Below the pieces are notes generated by a model, which ran no database searches, was not told the origin of the DNA, and was given only the letters and a program-made list of their open reading frames with translations. From Bilabrum cf. latius (taxonomy: Eukaryota > Bigyra: Bicosoecida > Bigyra > Bicosoecida): a stretch of 64,000 bases of DNA. The stretch lies in assembly GCA_965178125.1 (NCBI GenBank), contig OZ237770.1, positions 186,001 to 250,000 of the forward strand, read 5' to 3'. Both the position numbers and the translations under genes were made by a program. Below, piece by piece: positions 10,042-20,569 of this stretch; the first letter of the stretch is position 1; each line of letters starts with the position of its first letter.

Positions 10042-12566
10042 TGCACGGCCGGGCTGGGGTGAGCGTGCGAGTTGCATGGGCTAGTGCGTCCTCTGCATGC
10101 CCAGGCTGCCGTGTCTCGCGCTAGGTTCGGTTGCCTAGGTGAATGCCGTCGACCCTGGACTGTGGACCGCCGGCGTGACGAGGGCAGAAATAGACCAAAA
10201 AAATTGTTTCCAATATCAAGTAGTACAGCTATGGTTCGAGCCGCTCGGTTTGCCAAATGGAAACCGATCCATTTTGTTACAATATATGGGAGTGGGATTG
10301 CTGCTGCGTTCGTTGGGTAGACAATAGCACACTCGCTGCTTCAGCCCGACGAGAGGCTGCCGGTATCGAGGAAAGCCGCTCATGTGAACCCCGTCGCCCT
10401 CTCGCCTTTTGCTGCAGCGCTAGAAGTTAATAAATAGCTTGAGAACCCTCCAGGCAGTCATGGAGCAGGTGGTAAGCACGGCAACGACGAGAAGAGACAG
10501 TGACAAGCTGTGCTATTTTTAGCTACGTGCCTGCTTCCATGAGGTCAATGCGATAAATCCCACTGCTTCCAAGCTTGGACTCGCGTTGTAACACCGTACG
10601 AAAGCTTCCAGGTGTTCATGAAGCTCCGAGCATTCATCAATCTCTGAATGCACAAGGTGTAGCCCGCGTTCAGTGCTTCGCAAGCCTCACTGCACCGGTC
10701 GCGCATCAGCAGGGTCCTGCCAAGCCATGCATTATGGTAATAGAAAAATGGTTTGGAGCAAACGGCGCCATCGAGCGTGTCAGGTGGTTGCTAGGTACAC
10801 GGTTCAGCACACCTACACGGGATGGTGCGAGGGGCAGTTAAGCTCACTGGCAGTAGGATATTTCACCAGGAGCACGTGCATTACACAGTGCTATGTGCCT
10901 CATATGAGCTGCATTTCGCAGGCCATTAACTCCATTCCGGCTTACATGGGGCACATGGTTGACGTGGCTTCCTCAGCACGAGCAGGACTTCCCATTGCTG
11001 GCACAGCCTTTACTTGGTGTCTGTCTGTGAGCAGCCTAGATCTAGACAGCTCATCTTTGGCTGACAGATGCCCATGCAGTCAGCCGGTTAGGGGTGCACG
11101 TTAGCGGCAAATATGGGAGGAAGAATGGAGGAGGAGGAGAGGTGGGAGGACGCAGAGAGAGCAGAGCAGCAACAGGAAGCAGCAGCATCGGCAGCGGCAG
11201 GTGAAGTGGCAGACGCCGCAGCACTTGCAGCAGTAGCTGAGCAGGCCGAAGTTGAAGCCGACTAGCAACAGCGAGTATTGCCGGTCGCGCTACACCTGGA
11301 GGGAGGGGTCCGGGGGAGGAGCAGCCGCAGCTGCTGACCCTGGCAAAGCACCTCCTCAAGAGATCGAGCCCGAGGATCCAGGAGCTCCAGCTGCACCACG
11401 ACCCCACCATGGCGGGGAATAGGTGTTGCTAGATCATCCTGAGTGAGCTCGGGAGCCTCGATGAGTGCCACAGAGATGAAGCGTTGGACGAGGGGCCGGT
11501 GCGAGACCTCGAAGGTGATGTTGACGACTGAATATGACAATATTACTTGTTCTCTCTGGAACCGTGCCCAGGAGGGCTTCGCGGTGATGCCACCTTTTCG
11601 AACGTTCTTGCGATAGTACGAACCTCCGCCGGCGGCGCGGCGTCACACCAGCAGGGGCCCGCGTATCTGAGTCATTTGTACCATAATCTGCGGTACGTAG
11701 GCGAGAATTGCGAGCATATACGGGCACGAAAACAAATACTCCCCTGTTGTCAGTATACAACCAGAATGGGCGCTTGTGGAAGCTTGGTGAGCAATGCCAG
11801 ACCGTGATGGACTAAGGACTTGCGCACCTCCCAGGGCGCACCACAACGATTGCACGCAATATCATGGACAAGCTTGTGTAATTAAACTAAATAATGTTGT
11901 GGATGCATTCAGATAAGCAAGGAATTGTCGCAGTAGCTACCAGCCACAGTTGACGCGTCCAAACAAGCCTCGACGCTACATCGCCGTGAGTGTACCTGTG
12001 TTGAAGAGAGCTCCTCATGCAATCTTTATTCTAGCTTTGCAATATAGTTGCGTTGCTGGCTCAGGTATACCAACTTCAGTTCGTCCAGTGTGAGTTGTTG
12101 CCAGCCTCGTCGAATACCGTGTTTTCTTGCACGCAGACTCATCCGCATCCGGGTCCTCATCCATAAACGTAGGCGTGAGCGAAACGAATTGCCCCAACTT
12201 AGACAGTTGGGCTATTAGTTATTCCTTAAATGGCGTATTTGCGTTGTCTTTTCGATTCTAGAAGGCACGGACAGAGGCCCATGGTGCAGTTGAGTCCAGA
12301 GCAATGATTCTGCCCTGTGGAGTGGACGTCGTCGCACTTGTCCGTCTTTGCAAGCCCAGTAAACAAAAAGAGTCTCGCGTTCTCACTTAAGGACATCGCA
12401 GGGCAAGACAGTACTGGAAGGGCATCGTGGCGGCGGTCGCACGGTTGGTCGCAAACGTACCCAGCGACCGCCATCACTGGGGCATGCGCGCATGCCCGGA
12501 AGTAGAGCTGCAAACAGCGGAACGACTAAGCAGTACGACGTCCTATTGCTATCAATGGCTTTTTAG
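10042..12566. other. Sparse region without a convincing gene
   Basis: About 2.5 kb with no recognisable homology. A Glu/Ala/Gln-rich reading from ATG 11114 to TGA 11334 (one TAG at 11261) is followed in another frame by a Leu-rich stretch to TGA near 11530; together they look like a decayed or frameshifted coding segment. A short minus-strand reading at 12197-12015 (Asp/Glu then Lys/Arg-rich, ends TGA) could be a small exon. Base composition is lower in GC than the flanking genes. Confidence 0.35.
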
Positions 12567-14675
12567 GGTGATGGTGCGGACCGGCAGCAGCCCGCCCACC
12601 TTAAGCGGAGTGCCGGGGGTGCCGCCACATTGCCGGATTCTGGTCCGACGCCGATGATGGGTGGCAGCCTGAGGGTTCCCAAGCTAGATTTTACCAGGCT
12701 TCGAAATGGAATTACAAGGAAAGGCCAGGCTTCGGCGGCACATACGATTAAGAACAATAAGAAAGTGAAGCCGAAGCGGACGAGTAGCACCAAGCGCCGA
12801 ATCAGGGGCGGGGTCTCCTGGGATCCATCAGATTCAGCGGCGCCGATCTCTGATAGGCAATCGCACAAAATGAAATAGAAAAGTTCGCGATAGCTCTGGC
12901 ACGGGTCAACGTCCAGCTCGGATGGCGCCCGCTGGCGGCCCCCGAGAGAAAATGGCAAGGAAGTATCGGGCTCGAGCAAGTGTTCCAGCAAAGCCGAGCG
13001 GCGCATTTCGGGTGAGGATGTGGCGCAAGACGCACGGGCTGGGCTTCGTCGGCCTGTGACGAGTGAGGAAGAAGAGCACCAGCAGCAAATCGCCTGGAAA
13101 TCGCACGCAAGTCCAAGCCAGCGGCATCTCAACGACGAGCCGACCACGACAATGGCTGCCTTCGATGCAGCAGGAGCAGCCGCCGAGCCTTGCAACTCAC
13201 CGAGGCCAGTACAATACGATCTGACAGATATCCCGAGCAGTAGCCACGCATCCGGCACGGGTGATTCGAACCTAGCAGCTCGCAAGAGCTGTGGCACTGA
13301 GGTCGCGACCCACCCGGTTGCAACCGAAGAGCTCGACAGCGCACTCATCCGGGTGCCCAGCATGGGACAAGTGATGCAAGGAAGAGAAAGCACCCGGTAG
13401 GGACTGGGAAGGGTGCAGGGCATTGACGCGCACGATTCGCGCGCGTGGGTGCACTCTCGCTGGGGAGTTGTCGGTGGTGCCGCGCCCAAGCGGAACATTG
13501 ATGCTGATCCCCCTGTCGCAATTGCCACCACCTGTGGATCGTCCCACACCAGGTAGTCGGCAGGTCTGGGCGCCGCGCAATACAGCGGAACCAGTCCCCT
13601 GACTCGTCTGCCGACTGGCCTCACCGTCTCAGCCGAAACAGACGGTGGCAGCAGCCCAAACGTCGTGGGGGGACAGCAGCACCCAGTGCCGGTAGCAGAC
13701 ACATCTTACGACAGGGTACAGCGCAGTGCAATGCACCTCACATTACCGAAGACCGCTAGCAGCCCCCGGCCGAAACAGGCCGACTTGCCCAACGGTCCGC
13801 TGTCTGTGGTTCACTCGTCACACGCAAGTCTCACTCATAATGCAGTTGATCAATGCAGCGATGGTGACGATGCAGGTAAAGATGTGGCCAAGATGGCCAA
13901 AGTTGCGTGCTCGGTGGACCAACCCGGCAAGTCGAACCGTCTTCACTCGCATTTCAGGGAAAGAGACCCCACTGGCACGCGCGGTGCGATCTCCGGCTCA
14001 ATGGACGACAGTAGCACCAGCAACGGCAGCAGGATCACCCACATTACCAGCAGTGGCAGCAGCAGCAGCATGAGCAGCAGCAGGAGTAGCAGGAGCAGTA
14101 TCGACAGCAGTCATGCCGGCACAGGCGACTTGGAGCAAGATCCCTCGCAACAGGCGCAATCGCGAGCGCCCAGACCACTCGTCACACCGGCACTTGTCCG
14201 GGAGCCGGCCTTGGACCGAGGGCACACTCGTCACTCGAGTACCGCAGTTGCCCTGCCAGTGTTCCGGGATTCGACGGCGGCCTCCTCGGAGAACGCGGAA
14301 CCCAAGCGAACCTTCGCTTTCGAGGACCGCCCCAAGCTCCGGAAAGTTGCAGCCTGCTTATCGAATGAAATGTTGAAGAGAGGGAACGAGAGTCTGTCAT
14401 GCAAGACGTGTTGTAGTGGAGGTGAGAGGGTTGTAGCGCCGGCTGAGTTTGCAGACGGAGAGCACCGTGCGACGAGTGAGAGCCACAGCACGTCCGACGA
14501 CCCGCCCTCTCATACCTTCAGCGAAGAGGTGCCCATGACTTCCGTGGCAGCGAAGAGTCTTCGCTCCGCCGGTGGGATTGATGCCTCACTTGACTCCGAT
14601 CGCCTGCCGGCAGCTTCCAGTCATCAGGAGCGGCATGGCTTGCGAAGGAGATTGGCTGCTGCGTTGGATGGCTGA
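12567..14675 (+). CDS. Unrecognised Ser-rich, probably disordered protein, TAG read as Gln
   Basis: One frame is open from a plausible acceptor (TTTTAG before 12567) to TGA at 14673 if TAG is sense: 703 codons with TAGs at 12876, 12891, 13398 and 13554. The 5' exon and start codon were not found. The N-terminal part is Lys/Arg-rich (KKVKPKRTSSTKRR, nuclear-signal-like). The middle is rich in Ser, Gly, Thr and Asp with a poly-Ser run near 14040-14100. The end has a short conserved-looking segment (FEDRPKLRKVAACLSNE). No known domain. Two copies of the GTGTGACGAGTG word lie in it in reverse orientation, plus an 11/12 forward copy near 13055. Coding status rests on the long open frame and the match to the recoding seen elsewhere. 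Confidence 0.55.
13812..14187 (-). repeat. Two GTGTGACGAGTG words in the Ser-rich gene
   Basis: Exact copies at 13812-13823 and 14176-14187, both as the reverse complement. The first is read Ser-Ser-His, the second Leu-Val-Thr, so the reading frame differs between copies. Confidence 0.85.
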
Positions 14676-14997
14676 TGCTTCCTTTGGCCGATGCGTATGT
14701 AGCGCAATCATTATAGCCGGCATTAGCAACCCGCACACGTAGGGAATTTGTTTCGTCAGGTTGACGGCACGCCGCATCAGCAGTGAGCAGGTGCTTTGGA
14801 TCGGCTGCTCGGCTTTCTGGGCATCAGTTTCTTATCTTTTTTTGCATCAGAGCGGTAGTAAACAAGCAACTCAGTGTTTGACTTCGCGTAAACTACAAAT
14901 TTATGTTTATTCTGTGACATGGCACGGCAAAATCAAGTTCACGCAGTCTCACTCGTCATAAGAGCTGCAAGTAGATCTATTCATATCATAAGCAGCC
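14676..14997. other. Intergenic spacer
   Basis: About 320 bp, AT-richer than its neighbours. No gene seen. It probably holds the promoter or a first exon of the downstream gene (acceptor-like AAGCAG just before 14998). Confidence 0.4.
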
Positions 14998-16476
14998 GTG
15001 AACTCTGACTGGAGCCTTGCACAGCTGTCCTCGATCCTGTACAGTGCAGTCTACGGAACGGTGCTGCAAGACCTCCACCTCTCAGCGGCACCAGCAGGCT
15101 TCGAGCAGGAGCTAAAACGCAAGACAGTGAAATGCACCTACGTACCAGGTATAGTCTGGAACAAGGCAGCTTTGAACATTGTCGACGAGGTCCTAGACTG
15201 TGCCAGGGCCGCCCTGGTCGAAGCAGCCCCCCGACTTCCTAAGAAAGGAGGCGGCCGTTTCCTGCCGAAGGACACGGTCAGGGCGCTGGTCTGGCCGGCC
15301 GACGCGATGGCCAGAGCTGTCTCACAGGCATACGGCTGCTCACTGGTGCTGCTGAGCGGAGACACGCCTGCCCACATGCAGCTAACCGCGTGGTACATGG
15401 TCAAGCACGAACCTAGTGCCCAGGGACCTATGGCGAACATGGCCGCAGTCTACAGGTGCCAACATGGCGCACGAGACCAGTCCGTCTTCCAGATGATCTT
15501 CAACACCAAGAACCGCAAGCAGCCGAAACGAACGTTCACCTCGTGGCTGTGCCCGTATATCCTACGGGACGCGACTGCACTGCTGAAGTCGAGCTCCAGC
15601 ACGCACGCTGCCGGTATACTGCGCGAAGCAGAAACGATGCACCCGGTAGCGACAGACGCCTGGGCAAAGTTTGACGAGGACTCTGTAGGCATGAAATACC
15701 TACAGAGCTGCATCGGTTTGGACAATTCCCGGATCCTCGGCCCTTCGGCCATGCCGGCGATAGCACGGAGCACCTGGCGAGGCCGAGACGGCCGCCTCAT
15801 CCTCCGATGGCTCACTGGGCGTTACCCTCGGGAAGGGACCATGCACCACAGAGGAGAACGCTCGGTACAGGCCGAAATGATGCGCGCGGAAGCCACGCAC
15901 ACGGACGTACCCTGGGCACCCACGGCAGTGGGGAGAGCACTATGGATGGAACACGTCAAAACGGAGCAGGTGCTGACACAGGAACACCGAGGGGACGCAG
16001 ACTCCTTGGAGCTCTCTATCGTCCAAGGCACCCTCGAACAACTCCAAGAACGGTGCCGACGTGCAATCCGACGCTTGTAGCAGAGGGCCAATGAGAGCTT
16101 CGGACGAGCCATCGAGGGGTTGTAGTCCTGCCAACTGTGCGTAGCTGAACAACTCAGCTCGGGCAGCCCAACAGCCCGAGACCTTGCAATCCGAGCCCAC
16201 CCGCTCGGACACATACTGAATCCCTCCGAGAACTAGTTCATCGGAGAGTGGATGACAGGAACGCTGGGCCGTTGCGCCCTCAGCAAGGAGCTTCAGGTGC
16301 TAGAACGCATCTGGGCGAAGGGAACGGCAAGGCTAGCACGCTCCCGGATCTGGAGCAGGCAACAAGTCCTAGAGGCGGACTATGTGGCGGTCTGGTGGCG
16401 AGAGGCTGAACGCCTCACGCCTCGCCAGGCCTTCCTCGCGCATGCTCCCTCACTGCGGACGTTCGACTGGGTCTGA
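14998..16476 (+). CDS. Unrecognised protein of about 490 residues, TAG read as Gln (5' end uncertain)
   Basis: Open to TGA at 16474 once TAGs at 16078, 16123 and 16234 are read as Gln. There is no ATG at the 5' end of the open frame; an in-frame TAA lies just upstream, so either an exon begins near 14998 or translation starts at Met 15307. The sequence has an ordinary folded-protein composition with several Trp-rich stretches (STWRGRDGRLILRW, DYVAVWWREAERL), unlike the disordered neighbours. I recognise no family. It contains none of the dispersed words seen in neighbouring genes and lies directly beside a repeat unit at 16697, so a mobile-element origin is possible but unproven. Confidence 0.5.
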
Positions 16477-17326
16477 CTCCCAGGAGATCTCAACGCGATG
16501 CGCTTAGGACACGGGTCCTAGGCATGTATCGGTCTTAACCAGACCAACTATTTCTTCAGAGGCCTTTTCAGGTCCTGACTGGCTCCGCCAACTCGGGTAC
16601 AGCTGGGTCCCCTGTTAAGGTGCGCGTTACTTTGGTGGCAGTCCTCGGATTGTCTCTGGTATTGAATTGCGTGCGAAAACTCTATTTTCTCTCTCTCTCT
16701 CTATTCCTTGCACAATCACAGGAGCTGGTGGTCAGGTGGGAGAGCTGGCAGCGGGAGTTGCGCAGCTAGGAGTGGCACTACAGCAGGCTGGTGGAGCTGG
16801 TGGTGCGTAGGGTTTGGATGCAGCTGGAGCGCCAGCTGTGCCCGCAGTACCTGCTGCAGCTGCAGTAGGAGCTGAGGGTGCAGCACCGGACGAGGCGGCT
16901 GATCCGAACGCAATCGAACACGAAGGCATCGCGAACGCAGATGGACCGCAAGCAGCGCAACTCCCCCACGGAGGAGCGGCCCAGCTTGCGGAGCCCATGG
17001 CGTGAGCTTGCTGATCCGTTCGACCTGCCCAGTGCGATTGCCTCTTGGGGTGGTCGTTGTAGTTGGGTAGTGTGTGCTTTGACTCAGACATATTATATTC
17101 TCTCTATTCCTTGCACAATCACATAGTTGTGCAGTATTTGTGCAGAGGCCCACCAGTCTAATCATTTTACGTTACTAATTACATTGCGAAGCGCTGAGTA
17201 CTGCCGGAGCTTGTCGCTGTGTACTATTGCTTGCCAATCGTACTACTCCAACATCTATTCTACTCAGGCTCAGATAAGGTGGTTGGATCTTACCAACCAA
17301 TTTGTGAAGGTATTCATGTTTTTACT
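16477..17326. other. Spacer with repeat unit upstream of the FGGY kinase
   Basis: No complete gene. Holds a CT microsatellite (16687-16703), the repeat unit described separately, and about 200 bp of unremarkable sequence before the kinase start. Confidence 0.4.
16697..17123 (+). repeat. Segment bounded by 24-bp direct repeats; carries an Ala-rich exon-like frame
   Basis: A 24-bp sequence (CTCTCTATTCCTTGCACAAT plus CACA) occurs at 16697-16720 and 17100-17123 and brackets about 380 bp. Inside, after an AG at 16719-16720, a frame rich in Ala, Gly and Gln runs to TGA at 17003-17005, with a TAG at 16808 as Gln and a C-terminus LAEPMA. The last 120 bp (16985-17105) recur at 36914-37035. It could be the 3' end of a retroposed transcript or a non-LTR-type element; no transposase is visible. 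Confidence 0.6.
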
Positions 17327-20300
17327 ATGAGCTCCAGTCGTAAATGTGATGTAACGCCGAGTCTTATCGGGGTTGATGTTGGAACTGGGTCTGCTCGGGC
17401 TGTTGTGTTTCACGTTAAGGACGGCCGTGTTATTGGCAATGGAGTGCATCCGATCAGCACGCATGCATACCGGGCTACACGTTTTGCACATACTGGCGCC
17501 TGCGACAATGTTGCAGAGTCCGGTGCATCTGAACACAACGAGCAGCGAACACAGGAGATCTGGCAGGCTGTGTGTCTGGCCAGCAAAGAAGCCATACGCC
17601 AAGCAACAGCAGCGCTTCGATAGAATGATGCTTCAAAGTAGATTCTCACTGGTGATCCAGCTGAAATTGGTAGTAATGACGGTGAGGCGCCGGTGGACCG
17701 AAGCTAGCTTCGAGTGGTCGCGGTCGGCTTCGACGCGACTTGCTCGCTCGTCGCCATGGACGAGCAGGGAGCACCTGCTTCAATCTCGCATCCTGAGCAT
17801 GAAACATCATGTAAATAGGCAGGATCAGCCGCTGTCAACGATGTTATCCTGTGGATGTGCCACAGAGCGAGCGAGCAAGCCCGCCACCTCTCCCGATCCA
17901 GAGATCTGGATGTATTGCAGCGCCTGCGATTCGTCGGCGGGGCGGTATCTCCAGAGATGCAGATCCCCAAGATTTCTTGGCTACACCATGCCGGTCTCAT
18001 TGCACCGCAATGCTATGCTGCTGGTGCTCCCGAACCAGGCTCATCTCAGGCTGTCGCTGCAAGCAGCTCAGGCTCGACCATGGCTGCAAGCTCTGGAGCC
18101 ACATCCCCCGCGTCAAGTAGGCATGCCAGTGGATCCATTGCTCATCTGCTGGACCTTGGTGACTGGCTGGCCTGGCGAGCAACTCGGAATCCAGAGGAAG
18201 TTCCTGTGACGAGTGCGGAGAGGGGGGTGTGTGCGCTCACCTGCAAGTGGCTGTTCGATCCGATCCATCTGGAGGGCGACTCGCACTCGCCACACCGCTA
18301 TCAATCGTCAGGCAGTCACACCAGTCAGTCTGGCTGGAGCCGCGCTGTGTTTCGAGAAGCAGGCTTGGAGAGCCTATGGCGCTCTCAAGGGGGGAAATCC
18401 CCTGGAGCGCTAGGTACTCATGGGGGCGCCTGCACCTGCGATGATAGCGACCTCGGAGAGGAGGGCAGTGGGTCAGGAAACATCAAAGGGACAAGCATGT
18501 CTAGAAGAGACGGAGGCGGGGTTGGTGAAGGGGGAGGCCTTGCTAGCATCGGTGGAGTGCACTGCACTCCAGTGCCGGTGGGTGCCCCGATGGCCAAACG
18601 CATGTCCGTTGAGGCGATGGAGGAGATGGGGATCGTGTGCAGAGGTGCGCTGCGTGGTGATCAGACTGATTCATCGCACGGTGCATCATCGCCTACGTCT
18701 GGATCTGATTTGACTGCGGAGTCGCATGCCGGTCTGGGATAGGCATAGTCACAGCCGTAGGCACACCTCATGGCCCCTGTGGTGTGCAGTGGGATGATAG
18801 ATGCGCACGCCGCTGTGCTGGGGTGCATTGGTGTGACGAGTGACTATGGTGTGGGGAAAGCCGCAGCTGCAGGCATGCATGCAATTGATCCTGGTGATGC
18901 TGCTGCTGCCGCTGCCGCTGCTGCTGCCGCTGCCGCTGCTGCTGCCGCTGCCGCTGCTGAGCCATCGAGTCAGGAGACTGGGCCCGGTGCCAATCCACCG
19001 GTGGATTGCGTGTTGGTGGCCGGTACATCGGCGTGCCACATGGTGCTCCGCGAGCCGAACGTTCCTCGAGGTTCGCCAGGGTACCCCGGCTCGCCCCCGT
19101 TCTGCCGGGGTGTATGGGGCCCGTACTGGAGTGCTGCTGTCCCAGGGATGTGGCTGTTGGAGGGTGGTCAAACCAGCGCAGGATCCATGCTCGATAGCGT
19201 GATACGGTCGCAGACAGGATTTATCGGTATCGTAGCAAGCGAGCTTGGAGCGAGGAAACAACGCTCTGCTGCTGGGAGGGGCTCTGCTGCAAGAGAGGTC
19301 TCGCATGCAGCACCAGTCCCGCCATAGGGGACCGCAAGCGAGAAGGGCAGGGAACAAGACGTGGGCGTGCCAGGAGGTGCCATGCTACCGGTAGGAGGGT
19401 CACCTGGGGAACACAGTGGTGCTGTGGTGGGAAGCTCCGATCGAGCGCTCATCGGTGAGGCATTCGAACTAGTGGGAAGGCCCGGCCCACTGCCCGGGTG
19501 GGTGCATGATGCTGCGGTGCGAGCAGTGTGCAGGCACAGGGGATGGCCGGAAACCGGTATCGGCTCCGAGTCGAAGTCCAGCCCGACACCGGTCGCGCAT
19601 GCCCGGGCCATCCGGGATCGCATCGTCGCGCAGGGGCGAAGCGGCAGCGGTGGCCGGGTGATTGTGACTCCGAATCCGATGGGGAACCGATGCCCGCTGG
19701 CGGATCCCAGCATGCGCACGTGCCTCGCTGGGTTGGGTCTTGCTAGTTCCGGTTTGGAGGCGGAGCGCCAGGCGATCGAGGTGTACGACGGGGCTGTGAG
19801 GGGACTGGCCATGGGGACCCGGCAGATCCTCGGGGCTGCCGGTGTGATGAGTGATAGTGGGAGTGTGACGAGTGACCACTGGTCGGAAGGGTCATCATCG
19901 CCTGATATGCGACAGAGGAGGCGCCGGCTGGTCGTGTGCGGGGGGCTTGCCTCCAACCCGCTGTACCTGCTGCACCACGCCGACGTGATGCGCGGGTGGG
20001 AAATCGGTGTGACGAGTGCGGATGACTTTTCCGTGTGCCGTGGGGCCGCAGTGGCGGCTCTGAGCGCCGCCGTTTGCGGTTCCGCAGAACGCGCGGCGCC
20101 GTCCAGCACGCGGGCCTCGGTGCTCCAGGCCGCGGCACGGCTGTGCGCGTACGAGCCTCGAGGACGGCCGGTTGGGGGTGCCATCACATGGCTGGGCGGA
20201 GACAGTGCGCGAAATAATTCGGAGGGAGGTGCTGGGTCCTCTGCATCAGCTAGGGGTGGCGCACAAGGTGCAGTGCACGGTGGGTAGGCGAGGACTCTGT

Positions 20301-20350
20301 AGGAGTACAGTGCCTGGATAAAGCTGCAATCGTGCTCGCAGTCCCTGTGA
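17327..20350 (+). CDS. FGGY-family carbohydrate kinase (D-ribulokinase-like), TAG read as Gln
   Basis: ATP-dependent sugar kinase of the human FGGY type. A single exon of 1,007 aa against about 550 in human, from ATG 17327 to TGA 20348-20350. Motifs in order: GVDVGTGSARA (phosphate 1), VGFDATCSLV (about 132), MCHRA, FVGGAVSPEMQIPK, DLGDWLAWRAT, SGMIDAHAAVLGCIG, VAGTSACHMVL, GVWGPYWSAAVPG, GNRCPLAD, VCGGLASNP (adenosine motif). Ten TAGs: 17621, 17639, 17705, 17816, 18740, 18746, 18758, 19325, 20285, 20300. The TAG at 17705 falls where human FGGY has Gln (NQIRGLGFDATC). At 18740-18760 TAG and CAG alternate in a Gln/Ala/Ser run. Extra length comes from low-complexity inserts, including 20 Ala at 18899-18958. 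The match continues beyond the last two TAGs (LQEYSAW). Confidence 0.9.
18831..20018 (+). repeat. Three exact GTGTGACGAGTG words in the FGGY kinase
   Basis: Copies at 18831-18842, 19863-19874 and 20007-20018, all read Val-Thr-Ser in frame. Near copies lie at about 18205 and 19842. The copy at 20007 sits in the C-terminal conserved lobe between CGGLASNP and the last helix. Confidence 0.88.
18992..19007. repeat. Perfect 16-bp palindrome AATCCACCGGTGGATT in the FGGY kinase
   Basis: Self-complementary and read NPPVD in the kinase. Near-identical copies occur at 21857, 21885, 27112, 27178 and 63188, in other genes. Confidence 0.85.
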
Positions 20351-20569
20351 CATCATGATGCGATGTTCGTTTTTCAATTGTTATTGTACTTGGATTTTAC
20401 CCGAGGATCCCAGATCAGGGGGTAAGGTGGCTGTGGTGCACTTTGGGTCCCGCCGATCGTTCTGGTTCGAATTATATCATACTCTCCTGTTGGTCGGCTG
20501 TTCGTTTGCGTGCGTGCCACCTCTCCGAATTCGGGGTAAAATCGACATTTGTAGCAGAATCTACGCATA

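Noticed and set aside
12563-13702. 379-codon minus-strand open frame
   Set aside because: The plus strand is open for 703 codons with TAG as Gln, contains splice-like and compositional features of the neighbours, and the minus frame has no recognisable features.
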